A DNA stretch of 64,000 nucleotides from Alnus glutinosa (taxonomy: Eukaryota > Streptophyta > Magnoliopsida > Fagales > Betulaceae). Of this stretch, positions 35,188-47,681 are shown one piece after another. Made by a program: the position numbers and the translations under genes. Where the stretch lies: NCBI RefSeq assembly GCF_958979055.1, contig NC_084886.1, positions 126,501-190,500 of the forward strand, in the 5' to 3' direction. The number at the start of each line of letters is the position of its first letter. The stretch's first letter is position 1. The notes under the pieces are model-generated. The model was not told where the DNA came from, searched no databases, and worked only from the letters and a program-made list of their open reading frames with translations.

Positions 35188-36470
35188 GGCAAAGTCAATG
35201 TCAAAACTAGTTTGGCTCGAAGCCTAACTTAGGTTGTCAAGTTGGTTCTTGAGTTGGGAGTCCAAATTGTGTCGAAAAGCTAAAGATCAAAGACTGCCAA
35301 TCGAAAGAAGTTCGAACACGATCTAAGTGCATCTCAAAGAATTGAGTTCCAAAGAGGCTCGAACACAGTGGCAATTGAACAAGGTTCGAATGAGGCTGGT
35401 CAACTGAACATTACAAAGAAGCCTCTGAGGCCCATTCGAAGACAGTTTGAACGCCAATAATTCACAAGGAGCTATAGAAATGTCCGGTCGCAACTCTAGT
35501 TGAAGAAAGTTCGAACGTGGTGTTCATTGAAGTAGATCTAAAAGCCTAGGTCGTAACCTAGTCGTACAACATTCGAAAGCCACCTCTAAGAAAACTATGA
35601 AATCCTTGCACGCGTTCGAACACATCATTAACCCATTCAAACGCCGTGGCCTCAGACTATATTTTTCATAAAACGACTTTGACTTAAACCTCAAGTTTTC
35701 TCAAGGCCTATATAAGCATTCTTATGCACAATTCTTCAGTGTGACCACATGAGTTTGTTTTGTGAGCTAAGAGAGATTATTTGTATCATTATGCTTTCAA
35801 TTTCTTACCTCTTTTATAGTTATGTTTGTTAAAGTGTCCCAGATCGCCAAGAGATACATGATCTAGGCACTTTATAAGCCATAGACATCCATCATCTTTT
35901 AAGGCGTCTTTTGAGAGTAAGGCACCTGAACTTTTATATGGTATCAGAGCAAGTTCCTTGGACGATAATGAGCTTTTCCATCCCGATGTTGAACACGTGT
36001 TTAGCCAAAGTTGCCACACGTGAGGAGGCGTATTAAAGTGTCTCACATCGTTAAAAGATACATGACCTAAGCACTTTATAAGCCATAGACATCCTTCTTA
36101 TCTCAATGCGTCTTTTGAGAGTGAGTAAGGCCCATGGACTTTTACAATGTTAAACCATACAAAATTCCTTAAACCTTTAAGCCACCGGAGTTCCGCGTTG
36201 CAGAGGAGACCAAGTAGAAGATTGGCCAAAGTTTTGGAGCTATTGCGGTAGAAAACAAATAGGTTGTTTGGTTAGATATAAGTCAAGTTCTTACTGCAAA
36301 GGTTTTGTGGTTTATTGGGTTTGGCTGCCCCGGAGTGACTTTACCTTTAAATGGTTTCCACTTTGTCACCAAAATTGTTGTGTTTGATCTGTTTATTGCT
36401 TTGATTAATTTTGGTCATTGTTGTGTGATTGTAATTTTTAAATTGTTGTATTTGTTGGGAAAAAAAAAAA
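35188..36470 (+). mobile_element. Probable LTR of a copia-type element, interrupted by a TRIM
   Basis: It begins TGTTGGCAAAGTCAATGTC. Repeated TTCGAA..GTTCGAAC motifs, a TATATAAG motif near 35710 and a U5-like end (TTTGTCACCAAAATTGTTGTG) then an A-run resemble long plant copia LTRs. Removing the TRIM at 35827-36146 would join the two halves. No clean CA end or target duplication was found, so the borders are approximate. Confidence 0.4.
35827..36146 (+). mobile_element. TRIM, second copy of the same family, 320 bp
   Basis: LTRs at 35827-35938 (TGTTAAAGTGTCCCAGATCG) and 36031-36146 (TATTAAAGTGTCTCACATCG) flank a 92-base interior. TGGTATCAGAGC follows the 5' LTR directly (35939-35950). The target duplication ATGTT is perfect (35822-35826, 36147-36151). 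The LTR termini have each picked up one transition (TATA for TACA at the 5' LTR end; TATT for TGTT at the 3' LTR start). Confidence 0.93.
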
Positions 36471-36479
36471 AAAAAAAAA

Positions 36480-37041
36480 CCCTATTTACCCTCCACTAGG
36501 CATTGTTTTGGGTCGTTGGAAGAATTTCATCATTAAAGGCAAACATCTTAAAGAAAGACTACAAGAAACAACATTTGTAGGGAAGAAAAGAAAAAAGAAA
36601 ACTAGTTTGGAGCTTATACCATGATTGAGCTTGTGGGCAAAATAACCATTCAAGCCATCACAGATAAAGTTAAAACCAAAGATTCAATCAAAATGAAGCA
36701 ATACTTTCACAGATAGCACAACTTATAAAACTTAACATTGAGAAAAGGACTGAAGATTGATTCTGACCAAATGAAGTATAGAATGGAAAACATATTTTTG
36801 TTAGTCCTTATTAAAAAAAAAACAAAAAACAAAACAAAACCAAGAGTTGGTTAGAATTGCCACATTAGCATTGTGAAATAGTTGTAGAATAAAAATTAAT
36901 ATATAGCATTTTTCTGTCACATAAATAATTCAATGAAACGAACTCTACTACATATAAAAAGGAGACGAAATCATGTAAATGAAATATCGACTACTTAAAA
37001 GCTCTTGTTTTTGAGATATTTTTCCTGAAAAAGTTTATGTA
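36480..37041. other. Intergenic stretch, nothing recognised
   Basis: AT-rich with A-runs (36461-36479, 36811-36838). No gene or defined repeat. Confidence 0.5.
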
Positions 37042-37046
37042 AACTT

Positions 37047-37521
37047 TGTTGTAACAGAGGCACCAAAATAAATTGAGAAGTAAAGATAAAAAAACAAAAC
37101 TACCAAAATAGACACAAGGATTTAAGTGGTTCGGCCTCGACTTGGTCTACGTCTATTGGAGAAGACAGATCAAGATCTTTTTACTATGAAAACAAGAGAG
37201 ATACAAATAGTGGCTCACACACAAAGACCCAAATACACCCAAAACAACACTTGATGGTGTCTCTACAAAAAGAATTCTATCTTATGGCGCACTTGAGCTT
37301 TGGGTCTTCTTCTCTCACGATTCTCTAGTTCTCTTAGAATTGAATGATCTACAAATGAGCTCTCATTCCTTTATATAAGCAAGATCCACCAACCCATCTT
37401 AAATATCCATGAGCTTTTCAACTACCCATATGCAATTAAGATACTCAACTCTCAACTATGAGCCTCTCAAGTACCCATGTGCAATTAAGAATAATTGATG
37501 GGTGACAAGTCAAACCCAACA
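37047..37521 (-). mobile_element. Solo LTR, 475 bp, copia-like
   Basis: The ends are TGTTGTAACAG and AACCCAACA, giving a TGTTG/CAACA terminal inverted repeat. The flanks are the perfect 5-mer AACTT (37042-37046 and 37522-37526). On the minus strand it has a TATAAAGGAATGAGAGC core-promoter-like motif and ends with a GTGGTTCGGCC-complement region seen in plant copia LTR U5 segments. No internal coding region is attached, so it is a solo LTR. Confidence 0.85.
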
Positions 37522-37529
37522 AACTTTTC

Positions 37530-38353
37530 TTCCTGCAAAGTGCTAGAAGTTATACATCCTAATTGAAACAACAATATCAATTGGAGTCACATGTGAGTGT
37601 AAAAAGGATTGAATTCAATCCATATTGAAAAGATATAAAGTGTAAGCGGTTAATATAACATAATTGAATTCAAATGCTTAATTTCTTGGGTTGAGTGGTG
37701 TCTAACCTACTATATTATTGTCTTATTAAAAGACACACAAAGGCAGAGAGGGGAAGGAGTGCTTTGTAGGAATTGGAACCGAAAATATATCTCAATTCCT
37801 CTAAGACAGCCGTAAATAAGTTATGGCAACAACACAAATGCCATTAACCTCAAAAGACACAAAAACGCATGCGTAATTAGACAAGGAATTATAAAAATTC
37901 GTTCAAGAAGAAAAGTTCATCAATTTAAAAGAAAAAGATAAAAATTACCAATCGGTGAGGCTTTCTGATAACAGAGAAAGAATGATACATATTAAAATGA
38001 GAGAAAAATTTTTGTTCGTTCTAAAGCTGCTGATTCTGCCCTCTTTTTGCCAACTGTACCAAAATGACCGCGTACCCATTTTGTGGGCCTCTGGAATTGG
38101 ACATGAACACGAATACCATGAGCCCCACCAAGCCTTGGGCCTACACCAAGCAGTTCAAAGAATAATTAATTGAGTTTGTAGATTCCACAGCATTCCATTT
38201 GAATCAAATAATAGGATTTTCTCGTCTTTATTTTTGAGTTATTTTATGGTTAATGTTTTATTTTATAGATTTAATGGTGTAAATAATGTTATATGATTAA
38301 TATATTGTTACGTTATTTAAAAATTTTAAATGACATGACATTATATATATAAT
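37530..38353. other. Intergenic stretch, nothing recognised
   Basis: AT-rich. A 72-codon plus-strand reading at 37955-38173 has no family resemblance. No repeat borders seen. Confidence 0.5.
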
Positions 38354-38362
38354 TAAAAATAA

Positions 38363-38788
38363 GGGGTAATTACCTTTTCTCCCATCAACTACTAGCCATT
38401 GTCAACATGCCCCATGAACTGACACCTCGATCAAAAAAGAGTATCCAACTACCAACTTTACATATTTTGCCATATTCCGTCAGTTTAATTCGTGAAAAGA
38501 CTTAAATACCCTAACTCAAATTAAAAAATGACATAAATGCCATCAACCTTTTTAAAATATATTAATTTTAATGTTTTTTATTAATTATTGTTGGAGGGCA
38601 TTTTGGTCTTTAAACCAAAATTAATGCCCAAAAATGGCATATTCCGTCCAAGTTAACGGGATTCCCTGACGGAATGGGGCAAAATATATAAAGTTAGTAA
38701 TTGGATACTCTTTTTTGGTCGATGTGTCAGTTCATGGAGGCATGTTGACAATGGTTGGTAGTTGATTAGGGGAAAAGGTAATTACCTC
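38363..38788. mobile_element. Mutator-like MITE with 9-bp target duplication
   Basis: The ends are GGGGTAATTACC and GGTAATTACCTC, with inverted arms continuing for roughly 110 bases (TTGTCAACATG / CATGTTGACAA, ACTGACAC / GTGTCAGT, GAGTATCCAA / TTGGATACTC). Flanking 9-mers TAAAAATAA (38354-38362) and TAAATATAA (38789-38797) match at 8 of 9 bases, the size typical of Mutator-type elements. There is no coding content. Confidence 0.85.
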
Positions 38789-39235
38789 TAAATATAACAA
38801 AAGAAATTGTTTTCATATTTCATTTAAAATAGAGATGACACGGAGGAAATCGAATAACCAATAAACATAACTATCCATTAGCTTCTCCCTTAGCTGCGTT
38901 GGCTAGCTATTTGGCCACCGTAAAAGTTCAATATCCATATTAACTCCACCCCAAGTTATGAGTATAAGAATCACAGAGTCTAACAGCTAACTATTTGTGT
39001 GGTTGTGTGTAGATGTAGACGTCGGGGCAAGGCTCCACCAATTGCTTACCGTGACCTCACTACATAACATATTGTGGTATCACACAGTAAAAGTCCCAAC
39101 TTCAATTTGTTCTCCCTACTGCGTTACTAGGATTCTTTTCCAATTTAGTTGATAGACATTTCATATTTTAATCTCAATTATAAGATAGAGAACCTCAGTA
39201 GTTAATAGCAGTCAAGGCTCCGAGGTCATAACTAT

Positions 39236-42200
39236 TGTGACGACCCCTTTTTTTTTTTTTTTTTACAAAACGTAAAACGAGTCATCGCAGTGGCACGACT
39301 ACGTGTCGCTCAGCCAACATATGGCACATGCCCCATAACATGTACCTGATGATCAGAGTATGACATACATCTATCTATGCAGCGGAAAACATAAATCTGA
39401 ACAGCGAAAATTACAACTTATACATCTATTACAAATTAATTACCACATAGAGCCATTTAACGTTTATCTGTATGAGTCTTATTAACACAATATTTACAAA
39501 ACAATAATGACTTTACAAAGAATATGTGACACAAACGTCACAAGCTATACCAAACCTATAAAACAGTGGACAGCCTGTGGTCCGACAATTACAACCGTCG
39601 CGGTGAGCTTCAGTCATAATATCCCAAGCACACTGCTACCGACCCATCGACTATACCGAAGTACCTGCAGCCAAAGAAACATCATCTACACGGTTGTGGT
39701 GGTATCCACATCCGCATAGGTGAAATAATGAGTTCACCGCCTTAGTATACCTCATACTAAGACCTCAGTGGTATAAGACTAACTGAGTTTTCACAAAGAA
39801 CCAACCTCTATTTATTTTTAGTCGTGCGAGCACTATATTAGCCACAATTTACCAATAGCTAATGCAGTAAACACCAACTATTTAGAAAACATTTAAAACA
39901 TACTATATAGCTGTGAACATATGTAGAAGTTCCAATCTACCGCTTGGAAGACTCTACATATAGACCCCTCTATAATAATACTTTTCACCGGTCGCTTGGA
40001 CATATGTGCACACGATCACTCCATCACAGATATCACGTATACACATAAGTCTTAAGCAAAGAACATGGCATCTTACTCTTCCATACTAGGATAACATCCT
40101 TCAACAAAACACTCGCAACACCATCTCTAATCGTATTCCAGTTTCGTGCCTTGACGTCAGTAGATCATGAGAGCACTAGAGTTAAACTCAATCATGCTAA
40201 CACGTCTTTCCTGAAGAACAAGAACAATCAACCTTCTTACTCATAGACATGCCATTACTCGCACCTGGGTAGTCATGTATCTATGTACTTTCAAGTTCAA
40301 TGTATGATATTAACAAATGACTATCCGATAAAAATATACATAAGATCTTTTTCATGAAGACTCTTATGCATACCAATACGTCTAGTAAAATTACTCATAA
40401 CATAAAAACATCTCTCACAAAACAATGCTATATATGCTATGCATGCCTCAATGTGTTGCTGATACTGCCTCAATGTGCTGATACTGTTACTCTGCTGATA
40501 CTGTTACTCTGATATGTATGCTCTATACTACATGCTCAATGTTCCGTGCTTGACCAGTATATATTTCCTACTGTGTCACGCTGAAATCATGCAGTTGTTA
40601 AATCACGTCCTTTTAAAACTAAACAAATCCAGCATTTTACCCAACACTTTGAAATCATTCAAAACTTAGTTTCTTTATCAAATCTACGCAGTTTCAACAT
40701 GACATGTTCTCAAACAATTTGCATAATTTAAATCTCAACCGCAGAACTTAACACTTTAAATCTAGTCAATACTTTTCACTCTTGCACTATCTCTTAAACA
40801 TCATTGATATAGTTTAAACATAATCGAAACTAAACAAATCATCTCAAAGCATATACATTTCATCATATGGTTGGTTCAGTTTCAATAATAATATATATAT
40901 TTTTATCAATCCAATACATATAAAAATATATATTTTCTCAGTGAGTGGAATACCCACCTTGGCTGCATTGGACTCCAACTCGAACACTCCCTTGAACCCT
41001 AGTCACTTGGACTCTACATTGGAGAACCAATTAAAGTCTCCAATCCGAACATGATCCTGCAAACATTGGTAACATTAGACTATGCTATTGAACTCTATAC
41101 TCTATGACACAAAAGCTACCCGCATGCTCACACGTCACATACCCACGTGTAAAGCTAATTCGCCACCTTTAGCTACTATTAGGTTAGCACTTAAGTTTAG
41201 GTTTATATTATATCTCATCTTAATCCTTAAAACGCGTTTACTATTTTATTTGTCTTCTTATTATATTTACATCACATTTTGCCTATTTATTTATTCCTTT
41301 TTCTATTATTAGTTAATTATTTCACTTTCTTCTCCTAGTCTTCATAACATGTGACTAATCCAACCAACCCAACTCAATAAAGACATGACCTAAAACCTCA
41401 TTGCATAACCGAAACTTTTAAATAAACTATAGCAAGGAATTCAATTATTTATCATAATCAACCTTAATCAATTCAACTTCATTAACACTTAGGGTGTCCA
41501 ACTCATAAGCATATCATGGGACACATTTAGCCTTATTCAACAAACCATAATCAAGATGTCCTCATAAAAATCTCATTTCACATTAATACGTACATACTTG
41601 GCCTTATAACAACCCAACATCCAAACCCATGTAAAAATCAACTCATTTACATAACAAGATCAATCTCTTCTAATTTGGAACTACTCTTACAAAAATTACA
41701 CAACACCCATCATCAACAATTAACAATTACCTTCTCTAATATCACCATGAGGTCTCAACTCAAAGTGTATCAACAAATCCAATACATAGGGTTAACAACT
41801 TAAAATCAACTACAACCTTCATCAATAAATTACCATTCACCAATACTCAAGAATCTGGCCATTAAAATCCATATACATGGAGCCATTAACACCAACATAT
41901 CATAATTCTAACAATCCAATTTAGTTGTTCGGAAATTAGTGACCGAACCTAAACCTCACCCTTTCAAAGTCTTTCATAGTCAAACTAGGGAATCATATTT
42001 TATTATTTTGAAAACCTTATTTCTAGAACAGAACAATACAGTACCCGGTTGTCCAAAATCCCAAATCTATCAAACAACTCCAAGCACCAAACAGCGAGTA
42101 TATAGCCAACACAAAGGAATAATCTCTCGATTCATAATTTATCAACTAAAATCAACACCATAAAATTACTAATGATCAAAGATAATCCAGCATCATAGGG

Positions 42201-43360
42201 GCTCCAAGCCATTCAGTCAACATACCAAAAACAGGGGTTTCGGTTTCTCAGTGCTAAAATCAGTTCAGCCAAGCACATCAAACAGTAGAGACACATTTAA
42301 AATACCCAATTCCAATTTCAACAACAACAAACCAACTAAATCCAATTCGGTCCATCCACATAAAAACCCAATCTTCACCAACACTTCCAAAATCCATCAT
42401 AAACCAACCCCATATCAGTACACAAAATCAATCGGCCAAACAGTAGAGAAACCCTAAATAAAATCATGAAACCCTAATTTCAACAATCAACAAATTAATC
42501 TACAAAATAAACCATCATATGTTATAGGAATTTACCCCAAGAATTTTCATAGCCAATCCATCGAAAAACGCCACTAATTCCGCCGGAAAAGTCGCCGGAA
42601 ATCACTTTGAAGAACCGGGTCTTCTTCTCGGGTCAGGCGGGTTGCGGGTCGCACGGGTCACGGTCACGGGTCCTCGGGTTTTCTGGGCTCACGGGTCGCG
42701 GGTTCAAGCTCCTGGATTCCGCCAGAGCTCCTCCATCGCCGGATTTCCGTCCCAGTCGCCGATCATGGAGGATCGGGTCCTCACGGGTCGTGGGTCATGG
42801 GTTCTACAGGTTTCGGGTTCTCTCTCTCCCGGGTCATCTCTGGTTCACGGGCTCACCGGAGATCGCGTCGCCGGCGTCCTCTGGTCTTAACGGCGCCACC
42901 CACCAGAGGATCGGGCTCCGATCACTCCTCAACTCTCCCGATCTCATCTCTCTCAAAATCTCTCGGCTCTCACATCACTCGGTTCTCTCTCGGTCTCATC
43001 TCCCTATTTCTCTCCTCCCTCAGTCTCTCCGACTCTCTCTGTCTCACTGTGTTTGTGCGAGAAAAGGAAGAAAGAAGAAGAAAAGAATAACAAAAAGAAG
43101 AGAAGAAGCAGTCGTGGACTGCTGTCCACCGAGAAGAGAAAAGGGAGAAAGGAAAAGAAAGAAAAGAAAAGGGATAAGGGAGAAAAGAGGGAAAATTACT
43201 GAAATGCCCCTCAACTTTAATTCTTTTATTTGTTAATTGCTATTTAACCCCCACATTAAATCTAACTACATTTTACCCTTTACCTTAAACTCTTTATTTT
43301 TCAATTATATAAACATAATTTATAACTGGTAAATCTCCTATTTATCTCTTGGTCTTTACA
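39236..43360 (-). repeat. Full-length LTR (3' LTR) of the inverted-end element, 4.1 kb
   Basis: On the minus strand it starts TGTAAAGACCAAGAGATAAA directly after the purine tract and ends GGGGTCGTCACA. It aligns in block order with the solo LTR at 28863-31710: a CACTCACTGAG motif, then GAACCAAC, a GCATGCAT-rich part, CGGTGAACTCAT, CACGTAGTC and an A-run before the end. It includes a GC-rich, CGGGT-repeat stretch (about 42600-43060). That stretch gives a long plus-strand reading which is not a gene. Confidence 0.8.
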
Positions 43361-43371
43361 TCCTCCCCTCC
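43361..43371 (-). other. Polypurine tract
   Basis: The minus strand reads GGAGGGGAGGA immediately before the LTR start TGTAAAGACC, the expected position for plus-strand priming. Upstream lies ATTTCGAGGTCGAAATTTTA, a motif commonly seen after pol in gypsy elements. Confidence 0.75.
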
Positions 43372-45255
43372 TTATAAAATTTCGACCTCGAAATTGCAAA
43401 TAACTCTTTTGATCTAGCACGCTTATATAATAAAGCTATCCCACTAAATCTCAATGACAATTAGCGCCCAACATTCTATTCTTAACCTCAAAGTCATAAC
43501 TAATACCAACACTTGCTAACCCATACTTCATTCATTTGAACTTTAGATCCTCTTCAGTCCAAGTTAATTCACTAGGTCTCCCCTCCTTAGTTCAAAACTC
43601 ATTTTCCAAATTATGACTTAAAGTGAATCATACATATTCCTCTATACCGTATTCTTTAACTTATTCTTAGTGCCTCAAATTCTTAGTCATTATAGCAAAC
43701 TATTCACAAAACTTTAGCCATGTAACTAATTCTTTAGGCAACCCCAACAATAATTTTGATCGCATTTAGAGAGTAACTTCCTTTAATTTGTATAGCTTAG
43801 TTGTTTCACACAAATTTCCTCTATCGTTTACCTTATCCACTCCCAAAATCATATTGGAATAACTCTAATTGTCCTCAACTGTGACCTTTATGACATCAAA
43901 GATCTAGTGTGGGCTTACTAAGTACCTCCAATATTCACAAATCTACATATCCTCATGTGATATTATAATCTATTTCTCGTTTAATCATAGGTACTACCAT
44001 CCTCAAATAGGTAAACCATTAAGATTTTTACACTTAACCTAACATCACTTTGCTTCAACTTGCTACTTACTCATTAATGATGGCTTATCCTCAATATATT
44101 ATCGATCTAATCCTTTAACTCCTTACTATTGCACTGCCATCATTACCTTCAAAACATAAATTTTCTCTAAATATTGGTTTCACCACCGAAGATATGCTAT
44201 GACACCATGATCTCATCAAAGATCAACTAGCAATTAACTCCTTTCTAATACTTGGACCTAATTCAAACAATATTCTCTAACACATACAACTATACATTGA
44301 AAGTTCAGATCTGAACTATCACTTTTACTTTAATGATTATTTGTGTTAAATTATAAACCTTATACACAGAGCATGTTTGAAACTGTTTTTAGGAGCATTT
44401 GGTTTAGCCCATAAATTTTATTAAATAGTCATTCTTAATTTAACTCCTTGTTTTAAAATCATTCTTTAATTCATAGCTTATTAAAATAAAATATCTTGAA
44501 ATTTATTATTCTTAGTTATTCGCTTGTTAGTCTGTTTCCCATAAATACTTTATTATCTTAACTCGTACATATTAGTCTAATTCTTAGAGGATACGTCCCT
44601 CGTCGTTGAGTAGTCGTCTTGGTCGATGGTTGTCTCTTCGCTATGGTGTCGTCCTCGTAGTTGTAGTTAGGCAGTTTCCTTGAATTGATCTCGTACAATG
44701 GTCTCATGCTCTTCAAGGTTCGAGTCTCCTTCGATGCACCCAAAGAATACGCCATCACTTCTTAAAGGACGATTATTAGTCTACCCTCATGAAAAGCTCT
44801 CTCTTACATCGCCTATAGCCTATCACAATCACGGTAGACTCTTCTGAAAGACTAAATAGCTAGACACCTAGGCCTACCCATAATAGCGTCACCACAAAAG
44901 TTGCCACACATATACTTTGACCTAAGGGTTTAACCTCTACCTACACGACTCCACATACATGGACAAGAAAAAGGGGATGTGTTGCACTTGAATCAATCGA
45001 GACACACGCAACACTTCCGAACAAAAGAAGAGGTCATTGTCTAAGTGGCATAGCTTGTCTACACAAGACTATGCTACGTAGACAACACAAATCCTAATGA
45101 ATGCATTACAAAATCCATGCAATGCATACAAGAATTCCAATTTAAGTTTTCCTTATCTGCGTTAAATCTTTTAGAATCCTAAGGCTCTTCTGTTATCCTT
45201 AGACTCTAATACAAACCTAGACTTCCGCTTTTCCTAACAAACCCTAGAACAAACT
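43372..45255 (-). other. Non-coding interior of the inverted-end element
   Basis: About 1.9 kb between primer site and purine tract. It is AT-rich with only short readings (the longest on the minus strand is 66 codons at 44558-44758). No Gag, protease, reverse-transcriptase, RNase H or integrase motif could be found in any frame. Confidence 0.7.
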
Positions 45256-45267
45256 GCTCTGATACCA
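45256..45267 (-). other. Primer-binding site (initiator-Met tRNA type)
   Basis: The minus strand reads TGGTATCAGAGC, then AGTTTGTTCTAGGG. In a normal element an LTR 3' end (CA) would lie within a few bases upstream. Here the upstream sequence is instead the inverted LTR piece, which joins about five bases away. Confidence 0.85.
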
Positions 45268-45272
45268 TTTTC

Positions 45273-46952
45273 TTGGATTGATAAAAATATATATATTGTT
45301 ATTGAAACTGAACCAACCATATGATGAAATGTATATGCTTTGAGATGATTTGTTTAGTTTCGATTATGTTTAAACTATATCAATGATGTTTAAGAGATAG
45401 TGCAAGAGTGAAAAGTATTGACTAGATTTAAAGTGTTAAGTTCTGCGGTTGAGATTTAAATTATGCAAATTGTTTGAGAACATGTCATGTTGAAACTGCG
45501 TAGATTTGATAAAGAAACTAAGTTTTGAATGATTTCAAAGTGTTGGGTAAAATGCTGGATTTGTTTAGTTTTAAAAGGACGTGATTTAACAATTGCATGA
45601 TTTCAGCTTGACACAGTAGGAAATATATACTGGTCAAGCACGGAACATTGAGCATGTAGTATAGAGCATACATATCAGAGTAACAGTATCAGCAGAGTAA
45701 CAGTATCAGCACATTGAGGCAGTATCAGCAACACATTGAGGCATGCATAGTATATATAGCATTGTTTTGTGAGAGATGTTTTTATGTTATGAGTAGTTTT
45801 ACTAGACATATTGGTATGCATAAGAGTCTTCATGAAAAAGATCTTATGTATATTTTTATCGGATAGTCATGTGTTAATATCATACATTGAACTTGAAAGT
45901 ACATGGATACATGACTACCCAGGTGCGAGTAATGGCATGTCTATGAGTAAGAAGGTTGACTGTTCTTGTTCTTCAGGAAAGACGTGTTAGCATGATTGAG
46001 TTTAACTCTAGTGCTCTCATGATCTACTGACGTCAAGGCACGAAACTGGAATACGATTAGAGATGATGTTGCGAGTGTTTTGTTGAAGGATGTTATCCTA
46101 GTATGGAAGAGTAAGATGCCATGTTCTTTGCTTAAGACTTATGTGTATACGTGATATCTGTGATGGAGTGATCGTGTGCACATATGTCCAAGCGACCGGT
46201 GAAAAGTATTATTATAGAGGGGTCTATATGTAGAGTCTTCCAAGCGGTAGATTGGAACTTCTACATATATTCACAGCTATATAGTATGTTTTAAATGTTT
46301 TCTAAATAGTCGGTGTTTGCTGCATTAGCTATTGGTAAATTGTGGCTAATATAGTGCTCGCACGACTAAAAATAAATAGAGGTTGGTTCTTTGTGAAAAC
46401 TCAGTTAGTCTTATACCACTGAGGTCTTAGTATGAGGTATACTAAGGCGGTGAACTCATTATTTCACCTATGCGGATGTGGATATCACCACAACCGTGTA
46501 GATGATGTTTCTTTGGCTGCAGGTACTTCGGTATAGTCGATGGGTCGGTAGCAGTGTGCTTAGGATATTATGACTGAAGCTCACCGCGACGGTTGTAATT
46601 GTCGGACCACGGGCTGTCCACTGTTTTATAGGTTTGGTATAGCTTGTGACGTTTGTGTCACATATTCTTTGTAAAGTCATTATTGTTTTGTAAATATTGT
46701 GTTAATAAGACTCATACAGATAAACGTTAAATGGCTCTATGTGGTTATTAATTTGTAATAGATGTATAAGTTGTAATTTCCGCTGTTCAGATTTATGTTT
46801 TCCGCTGCATAGATAGATGTATGTCATACTCTGATTATCAGGTACATGTTATGGGGCATGTGACATATGTTGGCTGAGCGACACGTAGTCGTGCCACTGC
46901 GATGACTCGTTTTACGTTTTGTAAAAAAAAAAAAAAAAAACGGGTCGTCACA
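45273..46952 (+). repeat. Inverted partial LTR (last 1.68 kb) forming the other terminus
   Basis: This plus-strand segment is the reverse complement of 39236-40914, nearly base for base. In one stretch (39507-39719 against 46468-46680) only a few changes are seen in about 210 bases. Homology starts abruptly at GGATTGATAAAAATATATAT and runs to the outer end CGGGTCGTCACA. Confidence 0.93.
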
Positions 46953-46957
46953 ACTAT

Positions 46958-47344
46958 TGACTGCACCAAGAAACAAAATAGTTGAATCCAAATGCATTGG
47001 TATTAGAGGTGACAATTCATGCTTTTGAGTTCATGTCGTACTGAGACATGAATATAATAAGACTATATTAGTTAACCATATCTCGTTAATTTTGTGTTGA
47101 GTTTACGTCGGCTTCACAAGTCGTGTAAAAAATTGCCAATGTTGACATGAGTATAACACTATATAGGTTAACCATAATCTGACCCATTTAATTTAACTGT
47201 CAAACCTCTCAATTGTAATCCGTTAATTTCATATTGAGTTTGTGAAGTTGTGTAAAATAATTGACAACATGTAAGAATCCTCCAAACCACCCTCTAGCAT
47301 TAAATATCACTGAATCATGTAGTGATGAGAATTCACAGTGCCTA
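46958..47344. other. Degenerate repeat-bearing stretch
   Basis: GAGGTGACAATTCATGC near 47010 and two similar blocks (GTTAATTT..TTGAGTTTACG near 47094 and GTTAATTTCATATTGAGTTT near 47222), each followed by GTGTAAAA.AATTG, suggest an eroded hAT-like element. Its borders cannot be fixed. Confidence 0.3.
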
Positions 47345-47681
47345 TGTAGAAACACATAATATTTGGCTTTTCAAGCTTACTCATCTTGTAAGCTTCTATT
47401 GATTTATATAGAGTTTGTGCATAATACAAGATAACATCAAAGTGCTTGCTTTCTAATCTAATACTATCTTTTAGAGACAAACTTAATCTAAATACAAAAC
47501 TGTGATCAACAACCTAAAGTAAACAAATACAATTAAAACTCTTCCAATAAATACAAGTAGAACTCTATCTCTTTAGGAACTGGTTGTCACTAATAGTTGT
47601 GATCAACCGGGTTTCTCCTTAACACACTCACTAGAACTCTTATTAGTTTGAATAGATCTAGTAGTATGTTGTGCGTTAATA
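47345..47681 (-). repeat. Copia 3' LTR
   Basis: On the plus strand it starts TGTAGAAACACATAATATTT. It aligns end to end with the 5' LTR apart from scattered substitutions, lacks the hAT MITE present in that copy, and so shows the empty site. Confidence 0.92.

Larger units (their letters stand above)
39236..46952 (-). mobile_element. LTR-derived element with inverted, LTR-3'-end termini (7.7 kb)
   Basis: Flanked by a perfect 5-bp duplication ACTAT (39231-39235, 46953-46957). On the minus strand the right-hand terminus is an inverted copy of only the last 1.68 kb of the LTR. It is followed at once by a primer-binding site (45256-45267), a non-coding interior of about 1.9 kb, a purine tract (43361-43371) and a full 4.1-kb LTR. 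Both outer ends are therefore the LTR 3' end (GGGTCGTCACA outward). No gag or pol reading was recognised, so it is non-autonomous (LARD-like) as well as structurally aberrant. The LTR type matches the solo LTR at 28863-31710, pointing to a Ty3/gypsy lineage. Confidence 0.8.

Noticed and set aside
39507..39719. 70-codon reading repeated almost identically at 46468-46680 on the other strand
   Set aside because: The pair only reflects the inverted LTR arms. Conservation comes from recent common origin of the arms, not from coding selection.
42607..43236. 209-codon plus-strand reading, GC-rich
   Set aside because: It lies inside the 4.1-kb LTR, is built from CGGGT and CTCTC repeats, and has overlapping readings in other frames. 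It is LTR sequence, not a gene.
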